From positions 1,240,001 through 1,304,000 of the forward strand of contig NZ_JARQZP010000007.1 in the NCBI RefSeq assembly GCF_029589055.1: a stretch of 64,000 nucleotides of DNA. The letters run 5' to 3'. Both the position numbers and the translations under genes were made by a program. This DNA is from Vibrio hannami. GTDB taxonomy: Bacteria; Pseudomonadota; Gammaproteobacteria; Enterobacterales; Vibrionaceae. Shown here one piece after another: positions 52,400 to 60,745 of this stretch (position 1 is its first letter; the number at the start of each line of letters is the position of its first letter). The notes beneath the pieces were generated by a model. That model saw only the letters and a list, made by a program, of their open reading frames with translations. It ran no database searches and was not told the origin of the DNA.

Positions 52400-53536
52400 T
52401 TAGCGCGAACTTAGCCTCTGCTTGTCATTTACCCACTTATCCTTCAACTTCCTTATTTGCTTTTCTACTGACAAGAGCGGTCTAGGGTGTTCAAACTGAT
52501 AAACAGCCAAATTCCCCTGCTCGTTAGAGAATGTTGCTTTATATCGTGCTGTTCCCCCCATAAAATCATAGATATCAACACCTTCTTCTAAGGCTTTTTC
52601 TATTAATAAATAATGGGTCACTAAGCCTGGTTTATATTGAGAACTATGGTGTTTGTAGTTCATCGCGCATAGATAAAAATAGATGGTGTTGCGATATCGA
52701 TAGTTGTAAACAATGCCAATAGTTTCATCGCCTGCCTGTATATGGTTAAGCTCAACGGTGCCGCTGCCTAACCCTTTTGCAATCAGTTTTTTGTGAAACG
52801 CGATGAACTTCGGATTGGCAAAACCACTCCCGGACTTGCCGTTTCCCCACCGGGCCAGGTGCAATGGTTCTGCCAGCGCAAGTAACTCATCTGCTCCCTG
52901 TTGAGTGATTACTTTCTTAACCGATAGTTCACCTATCTCTTTATACTTTCGGATGCTGCGTTTGATTTGGTAACGGGCGTTTTTAGATAACGAGTTGAGA
53001 AGCGATGTTCCTGAGGTTCTTAACCTATTCAGATCCAAAAAATAGTTTGTTGTCTCCCAGATTGTACGCTCCGAGAGACCTGGATATTTAAGAGAACCAA
53101 ACTCATCAACTTTACTCGCCCCGATAATTAATGCATCTGCACTCCCCATTCGGTTTACCGTACTGGAAACCATCGATGCCCTTACATTGGCACTGTTTTC
53201 ACTGGCAATAAGAAAATCGTTATACTCAATCCAGATCTGGTCTTCATCTGGCACCCCTGTTCGGTGTAAATAATGTTTTGCCCTTGATCTACTGCTGAAC
53301 ATCGGGCTTGCCTGAGTAACAACAATTCCCAGCCCTACAGTTACACCGCTTTGCCTCGCTTCGATCACTGTAAATTCAGAAACAAAACACTCAAGCCAGG
53401 TGCCTATCCACCACCAGCTTAGAAAAAAATTTGAATCTGAGCGTTCCTCCAGCTCCTGCCAGGCTTTTTCAAGCCATGCCCTGTTTGGATTGTCAAACCA
53501 CTCACACTGAATATTATTCCGCGCCCTTGTCGTCAA
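52400..53536 (-). CDS. GNAT/FemAB-like acyl- or aminoacyltransferase (CelD/BioF2-like)
   Basis: A 378-residue protein of the GNAT_6/FemAB-like group. NFFLSWWWIGTWLECF near residue 37, LSKNARYQIKRSIRKYKEIG near 185, ARWGNGKSGSGFANPKFIAFHKKL near 230, and the C-terminal core YDFMGGTARYKATFSNEQGNLAVYQF near 325. Such proteins occur in cellulose and capsule loci, with acyl or aminoacyl transfer to the polysaccharide the usual guess. The frame starts at a TTG with AGGG about 7 bases upstream; no nearby ATG fits. First gene of the region 4 operon, facing prsT across 213 bp. Confidence 0.82.
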   Translation of the reverse strand: MTTRARNNIQCEWFDNPNRAWLEKAWQELEERSDSNFFLSWWWIGTWLECFVSEFTVIEARQSGVTVGLGIVVTQASPMFSSRSRAKHYLHRTGVPDEDQIWIEYNDFLIASENSANVRASMVSSTVNRMGSADALIIGASKVDEFGSLKYPGLSERTIWETTNYFLDLNRLRTSGTSLLNSLSKNARYQIKRSIRKYKEIGELSVKKVITQQGADELLALAEPLHLARWGNGKSGSGFANPKFIAFHKKLIAKGLGSGTVELNHIQAGDETIGIVYNYRYRNTIYFYLCAMNYKHHSSQYKPGLVTHYLLIEKALEEGVDIYDFMGGTARYKATFSNEQGNLAVYQFEHPRPLLSVEKQIRKLKDKWVNDKQRLSSR

Positions 53537-53749
53537 AGCTTTTCCCTATTCAACGCAACTAAACTTTTTCATCACTTAACTTTGCATCACTCCCCCAAAA
53601 GCATAGCAATGGAATAGACATTTATCTTTCAGTTAAAACAAAAGGTTTTCCAAAAATGAGAAACTTATAATTTACATATGAGCTATATTTTTTAAGAGCA
53701 TGAATCATTAACAACGAATTCTGGATCCAACGGCAGAGCGGGTAAGATT

Positions 53750-56521
53750 ATGTTTTTCGAATTAAACAAACTAGTAAAAAAGTTAAGTGTCATTGGCCTG
53801 GCCTCTTCGACATTAATTGTTACTGGCACAATTCACGCCGAAGACTTTGTCGGTAGCGCTGAGAAGTATCTGGCTTCTAACGAAGTTAATGCTGCAATAA
53901 TTGAACTAAAGAACGCCATTAAGTATTCGCCTCAAGAAGCGAAGCCCCGTCTGATACTAGGGGAAATATACTTAAAACAAGGCAACTTTGTCAGCGCAGA
54001 AAAAGAGCTTTCCCGGGCACTTCAGTTAGGTACGCCAAAAGAGCAAGTGGTCCCTCTTTTGGCCAGAGCATTAATAGTTGGTGGGAAGAATGAGCAAGCG
54101 CTCGATCTAATTAATGAGACCTTTCCATCCTCAGACTCTTCGAATACCGAAACTCAGGCTTTTAAGGTTATCGCTGAATTAAATCTAGGCATGGTTGAAG
54201 ACGCCAAACGTTCTTTTCAGCCTGTAAGCAATGCTCAGAGTAAAGAGTTATATGCAAGGCTTGCTGAAGCACGAATTGCAGCAGCCGACAGCAATCCTGA
54301 TCTCTCTCTGTCGATTATAAATTCGATACTTGATTCATCCACAGACAATAGTGATGTCTGGTTGCTTAAGGGGCATATCGAGAGCTCCCTTGGTGACTAT
54401 GAGGCCTCTGTAGACAGCTACAAAAAGGCGTATGATTTATCGCCTGCTGCTCATCAGTTCACTCTATTTATTGCTCGAAATCTTGTGCTCGCACAACGGT
54501 TTGAAGAAGCGACCAGCTACGTCGACAAATTACTGAGTCTGTATCCGAACCTGGTACTAACTAACGAGTTAAAGGCAACCATTTTATACTCGGATAAAAA
54601 CTATGCCGACGCCAGAGAATATGCGGAAAGAGCAATACATAATGGCTCTGATCAACTGCCAACCATTTTAATTTCTGCCATCTCGGCATATCAACTGGGA
54701 CTGTATGAACAGGCATATGGGCGATTTAAACAAATAGATTCAAGACTTCCTGACAATCATTTTTCTAAAAAACTGTATGTGGCTGTTCAGCTAAAGCTTG
54801 GCTATATAGATAACGCGATAGAGTCTATGGGAAACCTGAGTTTAGAAACTCAGGAAGATAGTCTTTTCTTGTCGAGAGCAAGTATGCAGCTAGCGAAGCT
54901 TGGTCGCGATGAGGACGCACTTGAGTTAGCCCAAAAAGCATTTTCTGATAAAAACTACTCTGGTAGCCAGCTGATGCTGGGACTTATTCAACTAGAAGGA
55001 AAAGATAAGTCTGGCGTGAAAAACATCGAAAGTGCGCTTAAGAGTGATTCTGAGAATAGCAAGGCCGAAATAGGGCTAGCTTACTACTACATAAAATCCG
55101 GTCAGCTAGATGAGGCTAATAATATCGCCCAGGCCCGGCTAGAAGAAAATCCGGATGACGTAGACGCTATCGCATTATCTGGTGTTATTCTTCAACTCAA
55201 AGGTAACATCGAGGAGGCAGAGCAACTTTTCAAAAAAGTCATAGACACGGACCCGGGCAACTTCCAGGCAACGATATCCATGGCTCAGATAGCCAACAGC
55301 AAAGGCGATTGGGAGCAAACATACTCTTTAGCCTATTCAGCGAAAAAGCTTTCTCCAGAAAACAAAATCTCAGCTCAGATGCTGTTCATCAGTGGCCGCC
55401 AACTAGATAAACTAAACGAAGTGGGTGAACTTATAGATCAGCAAATTGAGTCAAATCCAAAATCAGCCATACTGGTAGAACATAAAGCTCAATTGCATGT
55501 CCTTAACCAGCAATGGGATCAAGCCACCAATCTGCTAGAAACATACCCGGATACTCAAAAATCCCCTAACATGTGGAAACTATTGGGCAGTATCTATGTG
55601 AAACAGGATAACTGGCTGGCAGCTGAAAATGCGTATGAGAGCCTGGTTAAAGCTGCTCCAACTGATCCCGATGCGTATATCAAAGCCATAATAGTCAGTG
55701 AATATACTAGAAAGCCTCGTATAGGAATCCGCCACGCAGATCGTGCTGCGGAGATCTTCCCAAATGACATCCGTTTTCGATTAATGAAGGCTGGCTTGCT
55801 AGTTAAAACCGGTAATATCAACACCAGTCAAAAAATCATAGACGGGCTTGATGACGCTCTCAAGAACACCCCATACACTCTTAAAATACAAGGGCTCATT
55901 TACGCCACACAAAAAGATTATCAAAGCGCAGTGACGGTTCATGAGAAACTGTATGAAATTAAACCCGGACTTAAATCAGCCAATGAACTTGCGTCACTGT
56001 ACATTTTAGCTGGAGATGAACAACAGGCCGTTCAATTTCTGGAAGAGGTCATAGAGACTTATCCTAAACAGGCACACGCATTGAAAATAAAGCTCGCTGA
56101 CATACAGCTACAGTCAAATCCAGAACGGGCAATACAGCAATATAAGAACATCGTGGCAAAAGAGCCAAAGAACGTCATTGCACTCAATAACATCGCTGCA
56201 CTGTATCTGGAAGCCGACAACATAGATGAAGCCTGTCACTATGCTGAGAGTGCATACGAATTAGCGAAGGAACTACCACCAGTTGTTGATACCTACGGAT
56301 ACTGTTTGTTGAAGCAGGGAAAAACAGAAACTGCAATACAAAAACTGAAGTTCGCCTACAACAATGCACAAGATAATGCTGAAATTGCCCTTCACTTCGC
56401 AGAAAGCCTGATCCAAAACGGGCAGTCGGCGGAAGCCAGAACAGTACTGTCCAAAGTTATCACTGATGACCCGAGGCTGCTTATTTCTAAAAACGAACTA
56501 GAGTCAAAGCTAAGTATCTGA
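53750..56521 (+). CDS. prsT: PEP-CTERM system TPR-repeat protein PrsT
   Basis: A 923-residue periplasmic solenoid (family as TIGR02917). The signal peptide ends near TGTIHA-EDFV. More than 20 tetratricopeptide-like repeats fill the rest (for example EVNAAIIELKNAIKYSPQEAKPRLILGEIYLKQGN, with A8/G15/P32-type spacing). Most relatives are lipoproteins, but there is no cysteine at the end of this signal peptide, so it is predicted soluble. It is thought to help secrete or assemble PEP-CTERM proteins and glycan. The protease gene follows after 4 bp. Confidence 0.92.
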   Translation: MFFELNKLVKKLSVIGLASSTLIVTGTIHAEDFVGSAEKYLASNEVNAAIIELKNAIKYSPQEAKPRLILGEIYLKQGNFVSAEKELSRALQLGTPKEQVVPLLARALIVGGKNEQALDLINETFPSSDSSNTETQAFKVIAELNLGMVEDAKRSFQPVSNAQSKELYARLAEARIAAADSNPDLSLSIINSILDSSTDNSDVWLLKGHIESSLGDYEASVDSYKKAYDLSPAAHQFTLFIARNLVLAQRFEEATSYVDKLLSLYPNLVLTNELKATILYSDKNYADAREYAERAIHNGSDQLPTILISAISAYQLGLYEQAYGRFKQIDSRLPDNHFSKKLYVAVQLKLGYIDNAIESMGNLSLETQEDSLFLSRASMQLAKLGRDEDALELAQKAFSDKNYSGSQLMLGLIQLEGKDKSGVKNIESALKSDSENSKAEIGLAYYYIKSGQLDEANNIAQARLEENPDDVDAIALSGVILQLKGNIEEAEQLFKKVIDTDPGNFQATISMAQIANSKGDWEQTYSLAYSAKKLSPENKISAQMLFISGRQLDKLNEVGELIDQQIESNPKSAILVEHKAQLHVLNQQWDQATNLLETYPDTQKSPNMWKLLGSIYVKQDNWLAAENAYESLVKAAPTDPDAYIKAIIVSEYTRKPRIGIRHADRAAEIFPNDIRFRLMKAGLLVKTGNINTSQKIIDGLDDALKNTPYTLKIQGLIYATQKDYQSAVTVHEKLYEIKPGLKSANELASLYILAGDEQQAVQFLEEVIETYPKQAHALKIKLADIQLQSNPERAIQQYKNIVAKEPKNVIALNNIAALYLEADNIDEACHYAESAYELAKELPPVVDTYGYCLLKQGKTETAIQKLKFAYNNAQDNAEIALHFAESLIQNGQSAEARTVLSKVITDDPRLLISKNELESKLSI

Positions 56522-56525
56522 CGAT

Positions 56526-57277
56526 ATGCCTAAAAAACTGTTCCGGCTCATAGTTATAATTGCTTTTTTTCTGGTATGAGTAGCTATGCTGCTCTGCCAG
56601 AGACGATCGCTCAGGTGAAACCTTCTATTGTTGGTATCGGAACTTATAGTCGGATAGCCAAACCCAACTCCCGATTTTTAGGTACCGGTTTTTTTGTAAA
56701 AAGCAGCGAGTATGTTGCAACAAACGCTCATGTGGTGCCGGATACACTCGATGACAAAACCAGGGAAAAGCTTGTGGTATTTGTCGGCACCGGACGCAAA
56801 CCCAAAACCCACATTGCTGAAGTTGTTGTAATAGATCATCGTTACGATCTGGCGATATTAAAGATATCCGGTGCAAATTCACCCGCAATGAAACTATCAA
56901 GACAAACTGTTCGAGAAGGGGAAGAATATGCATTTACTGGCTTCCCCATTGGGAGTGTTCTAGGACTCTACCCTGTCACTCATCAGGGTATTGTTTCGAG
57001 TATAACGCCAATTGTCATACCGGCCAGAACATCCAAAGAACTAACCATTCATCAGCTGAAAAGTCTTAGAGAACCATACAAGGTCTATCAACTTGATGCG
57101 ACAGCCTATCCCGGTAACAGTGGTAGCCCTGTATACCATAAAGAAACAGGGGAAGTCGTCGCCGTAATAAACAAAGTGTTAGTAAAATCTACTAAAGAGT
57201 CTGCACTGACCGACCCTACAGCCATAACCTACGCGATACCAATTAAATACCTTTATCAGATGCTCAAACAGCTATAA
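56526..57277 (+). CDS. Secreted trypsin-like serine protease, frameshift in the signal peptide
   Basis: The protease domain has a full catalytic triad (numbered from the internal ATG 56576): His52 in ATNAHVV, Asp91 in DHRYDLAIL, Ser182 in YPGNSGSPVY, as in HtrA/trypsin_2 proteins but with no PDZ domain. An ATG at 56526 reads MPKKLFRLIVIIAFF, a classic signal peptide, then hits a stop. Adding one T to the T7 run at 56564-56570 gives IIAFFSGMSSYAALPET, an uninterrupted signal peptide and mature protein of 250 residues. As written only the 233-residue form from 56576, lacking export, is open. It may process PEP-CTERM or matrix proteins. Confidence 0.78.
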
Positions 57278-57296
57278 TCGTGAGTCAACCACTTAC

Positions 57297-58376
57297 TCAG
57301 CCGTCAATAAGGAAACTAGCTAACTCTCTTCGGCGCGAGAATGCTTTTGGTTTTTCTGCATAACCCATCCGAAAAAATATGACTACATGACTATGACCGA
57401 ACTCAATATTCATCAGTTGTTCCAGCTGATTCATGTAATATTCCAGAAACTCACGCTCATGTTCAGAAAAACCATCACCCTTGTACTCAACCATTCGATA
57501 AATCAGTAATGGCAACGCGCCAAACGGTTGAAAGTGTACGCCTTTCTGTGCATTTATCGTTAGCCATAGCCTTTGCAATGCCCTACCTTGCGTTATCACA
57601 TCCGTTTCTCGTGGCATTACCAATGCACCGATTTTATTGGCGTTCTTCAGAGGAACAGTGGCGCCTCGATAAGCCATAAAATATTGCATACCAAACAGGT
57701 TCAGGAATTTAGCGAATGACCACGATTTGAGCAGAGGAAGCGTTGCGGTGAATAGGCTTTCCAGCCCTAGCGTATCAGAAGCCAGACCATCGCACTGCTT
57801 TTCTATCTCATTGCCATAACGTAGCTTGGCGTAAAAATCATCGTGCAAGGATTTGTTCGTGTATCTGATCCTATCTGTATTTGAAAGGATTGTTATTATC
57901 TCCTTACGGCGCTCCCCTTCAAACCACTGAACCTCTGCTCCATCAAAATCATTTAAGGCAGTATTAAACTTATCCAAAAGAAAAGAAGGGATGTCCCAAT
58001 CTCTGTAGAAGAAACCACGATTTGTGCACCGCTGTGGTATTGCTTCAGCCAGATTGTCAGGACCATTTTCACCCGATAGAGGAACCAGTTTAATCGACAC
58101 AACTTTGTAATCAGGCGCTGCAACATCACTCTCAGGAAACAGATACAAATCGAATCCCTTAGTTAAGGCTTTTAGCCGGATGTTCTCAATAACCCCACCA
58201 CACCCAAGTAGACTCGCATACTGGTTTGGGTCGAAAAACATGCCGAGATAACGGCTATCAAGAAACAACTCGATACTATCGTCGACAATACTGAATTTCC
58301 ATGGTTGACTGTTGTCCGGAGAAGAAGCCCTAATACCAGCAGAGATAAGCTCCAGACAAAGCTCTCTAGTAATCAT
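57297..58376 (-). CDS. Nitroreductase-like flavoprotein
   Basis: A 359-residue protein similar to Acg/nitroreductase-fold enzymes. RASSPDNSQPWKFSIV near residue 17 is the FMN-phosphate/N-terminal motif, CTNRGFFYRDWDIP near 120 and AYRGATVPLKNANKIGALVMPRETDVITQGRALQRLWLT near 245 fit the internal flavin-binding region. KPFGALP-like (HFQPFGALPLLIYRM) near 290 resembles the C-terminal motif. Third gene of a minus-strand trio with an acyltransferase and a ThiF-like enzyme, after a 25-bp gap. ThiF plus nitroreductase pairs occur in heterocycle-forming peptide pathways, but no precursor is seen. Substrate unknown. Confidence 0.75.
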   Translation of the reverse strand: MITRELCLELISAGIRASSPDNSQPWKFSIVDDSIELFLDSRYLGMFFDPNQYASLLGCGGVIENIRLKALTKGFDLYLFPESDVAAPDYKVVSIKLVPLSGENGPDNLAEAIPQRCTNRGFFYRDWDIPSFLLDKFNTALNDFDGAEVQWFEGERRKEIITILSNTDRIRYTNKSLHDDFYAKLRYGNEIEKQCDGLASDTLGLESLFTATLPLLKSWSFAKFLNLFGMQYFMAYRGATVPLKNANKIGALVMPRETDVITQGRALQRLWLTINAQKGVHFQPFGALPLLIYRMVEYKGDGFSEHEREFLEYYMNQLEQLMNIEFGHSHVVIFFRMGYAEKPKAFSRRRELASFLIDG

Positions 58377-58401
58377 GTTTATGCCTTTTGAAAACGTCGT
58401 A

Positions 58402-59292
58402 TTATTGTGGTGCGGAAGCTAAAAGGTGCCTCTGATCGGCAAACTTCTTAGCCGCCAGGTAACGCTTCAACCGTTGCAGTGGCCCCCTATTTCCCCATCT
58501 GAGCTTACCGGTTTTGTAAACACCGCAGAAAGTATCAAATTGCGCGTACCTTGGGGCGGCCATAGGAGCTCGTTTATTCAGAAGCAGAATTAACACTTCA
58601 GACGTTAACAGCCCGGTTGCAATGTTACATGCGCACGACAATGAAGGCCCGGCGTGATCTGATGAATCCACTTTACTGGTATCCATGTATTTCAAATGCG
58701 TAGCCCAGGGAGCAATACCAACAACAAATGCGATAAGTTGATCAAACAGATCCATATCATCGTTGATATCAAAGTACTCTTCAAAAGTCATACCTCCGGG
58801 GACAAACACGTTCAGCGTTCCCGAGAAGCCCAATGGAGCAGAAAATACAACGGGTTTGTTATGTTTTCTAGCGGTTCTGTATAACAGTAATCGTGCATCC
58901 ATCGAGAATAAATCGATGGCATCAACAATAACATCAGCACTGGATATAAACTCATCAACATTATCTGGCTGGATTCCGTTAGGGAAAATCGTGATATCCA
59001 CACCAGGATGAATATCCTTTGCCATATCAGCCATCACTTCAACTTTGGGCTTATCAACGGTAGAAGACGTTGCACCAATCTGTCGGTTGATGTTCTTAAT
59101 ACTGAACTCATCGAAGTCAGCTACATGGAATGAACCAATGCCCATTCTCACCAGGTCAATTAACTCACGTCCACCTAATCCACCGCATCCCGCAACCGCT
59201 ACTTTCGAGTTTCTTAACTGCTCTTGTTCGGCTTCTGAAACTAAACCCAGATTTCTGGTAACCGCTTTTTTGTAGTACTCATTTTTGTCCAT
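58402..59292 (-). CDS. ThiF/MoeB/E1-like adenylyltransferase
   Basis: A 296-residue protein of the ubiquitin-activating-enzyme-like superfamily. ATP-binding VAVAGCGGLGGRELIDLVRMG lies near residue 32, the acidic strand and NRQ motif DFDEFSIKNINRQIG near 60, and ADVIVDAIDLFSMDARLLL near 115. It lacks the paired CxxC zinc motif of MoeB/ThiF and I see no obvious catalytic cysteine, although SCACN occurs near 220. ATG 59292 is chosen with AAGGA upstream; a TTG two codons earlier is possible. It would adenylate a carboxylate. Middle gene of the trio. Confidence 0.85.
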   Translation of the reverse strand: MDKNEYYKKAVTRNLGLVSEAEQEQLRNSKVAVAGCGGLGGRELIDLVRMGIGSFHVADFDEFSIKNINRQIGATSSTVDKPKVEVMADMAKDIHPGVDITIFPNGIQPDNVDEFISSADVIVDAIDLFSMDARLLLYRTARKHNKPVVFSAPLGFSGTLNVFVPGGMTFEEYFDINDDMDLFDQLIAFVVGIAPWATHLKYMDTSKVDSSDHAGPSLSCACNIATGLLTSEVLILLLNKRAPMAAPRYAQFDTFCGVYKTGKLRWGNRGPLQRLKRYLAAKKFADQRHLLASAPQ

Positions 59293-59341
59293 TAGCAACG
59301 AATCCTTACGTTAAATAACACCAAATATTCATACAACTCGC

Positions 59342-60249
59342 TTAAATTGGGAAACTTAATCCTTCATTTCGATATTCACTCCGTAGGATATCGAGATCAT
59401 GAGTTTCCAGCGTATCTATAAAATTGGTTCTCTCTTTTACAAAGTAGCTGATGTCATCTTCAGATAGAGGTCTACCTTCACCTTTTTTCCTGCTAAAGTT
59501 TTCACTAAAGAAGAAGCGGTGTAGATCAGCATCAAACTCACGGCCGCCATAAAACTCACGGGATTTCCTATTTGCCTCTTCAATATCGAGACGATGCCCC
59601 TGTACCTTTAGTTTATAAGCTGCAGAATAGGGAACCAGTTCGCCCATCGGTTCAAACAAACACACCTTTCGGTAGAACTTCACGTGTCTTTCTGTCACCG
59701 AGCAGCATAGGTCAGTCACCCCCTTTAAGCCTGCAAACTGGAACAACAACTTAAACATATGCAAAAAGACTTTGTAGCGGGTGTATTTAGGATTGACCGC
59801 AAATGCCACAACTTCCGCAACCCGGCGGCCTTGCTCACGTAATTTCTTTATTTCGTCTCCGCAAAACTCTTCCATCGGAAGTCCCATAGGACCATCAACA
59901 ATAAGCGTCACGGTTCCTACACACTTACCTCCCCTTTGAACTTAGCCGGGTTTCCTTCCTCTAGCTCTTCATGGTAGTGGGCAACAAATACTCGCGTATT
60001 AGGTAGAAGATGATACTTGGTAAATCGTATTCCAATATCGTCTGCTCTTTGCAATCCGGTTTCAACATAGTTGCTCCAAACAAGGCCATAGGCATCTTCC
60101 AGGTCCTTTTTATCGGACGCTATTTTATAGGTCACCGATCTGACTTTGGCACTCTGTTCTTTGTCCTTCGATAAGCGAACTTCGTTTCGTCGCTCAACAG
60201 GCACTGTCCTGCCATTCATTACGCCTTGAGGTGTCTTCTGCTTGCTCAC
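59342..60249 (-). pseudogene. PEP-CTERM/exosortase system-associated acyltransferase, frameshifted
   Basis: GNAT-type N-acyltransferase related to autoinducer synthases (family as TIGR03694). The GTG at 60249 is the start because AAGGAGG lies just before it. The N-terminal part (YGLVWSNYVETG, LPNTRVFVAHY) breaks at a stop after KGEVSV. The C-terminal part resumes in another frame as VTLIVDGPMGLPMEEF, EVVAFAVNPKYTRYKVFLHMFKLLF, CSVTERHVKFYRKVCLFEPMGE. Removing one AC unit from (AC)3 at 59919-59924 fuses them as KGEVSVGTVTLIVDG into 301 residues. Either a sequencing error or a real two-base insertion. First gene of the trio with ThiF and nitroreductase. Confidence 0.82.
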
Positions 60250-60501
60250 AATACCCTCCTTGTATGTCAGGGCAAACGCTAAATAAGCTCGTTTGGTCTT
60301 AACTATATTATTAGTATATGCCAATTAACTAAATATGTAGCTTTATTCACCAACTCAGTTTATTTATATATACATACTAAAGTTAATTCTAATTTTTGGG
60401 ATATCTGACTCTATTAAACCTACTACTTTCTTCTATAAAAACGTAAGGTGTCTATTTATTTTACAGTTAATCAGAGTCATGAGCTATTGAGACTAACATC
60501 A

Positions 60502-60517
60502 GTAAACCACTGTTTAC
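60502..60517. promoter_or_regulatory. Candidate PrsR enhancer-binding site GTAAAC-N4-GTTTAC
   Basis: A perfect 6-bp inverted repeat with a 4-bp spacer, about 165 bp upstream of the sigma-54 -24 box. NtrC-type activators such as PrsR bind dyads at this distance. Assignment to PrsR is inference from position and the neighbouring prsKR genes. Confidence 0.4.
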
Positions 60518-60680
60518 ACTGAACTTAGTCAGATTGGAAATCAAATAAGATAATAATTCAGCCTTGTTGACTTAAATTAATACAATTTAATTGACAGCTT
60601 TTTTTACACTTACAACATGTATAACGTTCTTATCGCTTATAAACCAAACTAACTCTCTGTTTTATCATAACTAATCATAT

Positions 60681-60695
60681 TGGCACCACTATTGC
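60681..60695 (+). promoter_or_regulatory. Sigma-54 (RpoN) promoter of the PEP-CTERM gene
   Basis: TGGCAC-N5-TTGC at 60681-60695 followed by A matches the RpoN consensus at every key position, with the GG and GC elements correctly spaced. Transcription would start near 60707, giving a leader of about 40 nt ahead of the ATG at 60746. Sigma-54 promoters ahead of PEP-CTERM genes, activated by PrsR, are the known arrangement in this system. Confidence 0.88.
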
Positions 60696-60745
60696 AATAT
60701 TCAGGCAGGGGATATTGGAATCCCGTTCTTAAAAAGGATTGGAAT

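Larger units (their letters stand above)
60250..60745. promoter_or_regulatory. Divergent regulatory region of the PEP-CTERM gene and the acyltransferase trio
   Basis: 496 bp of AT-rich sequence containing the sigma-54 promoter at 60681-60695 and an upstream dyad at 60502-60517. On the minus strand the acyltransferase promoter must also lie here; no clear -35/-10 pair could be chosen. No coding frame. Confidence 0.6.
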
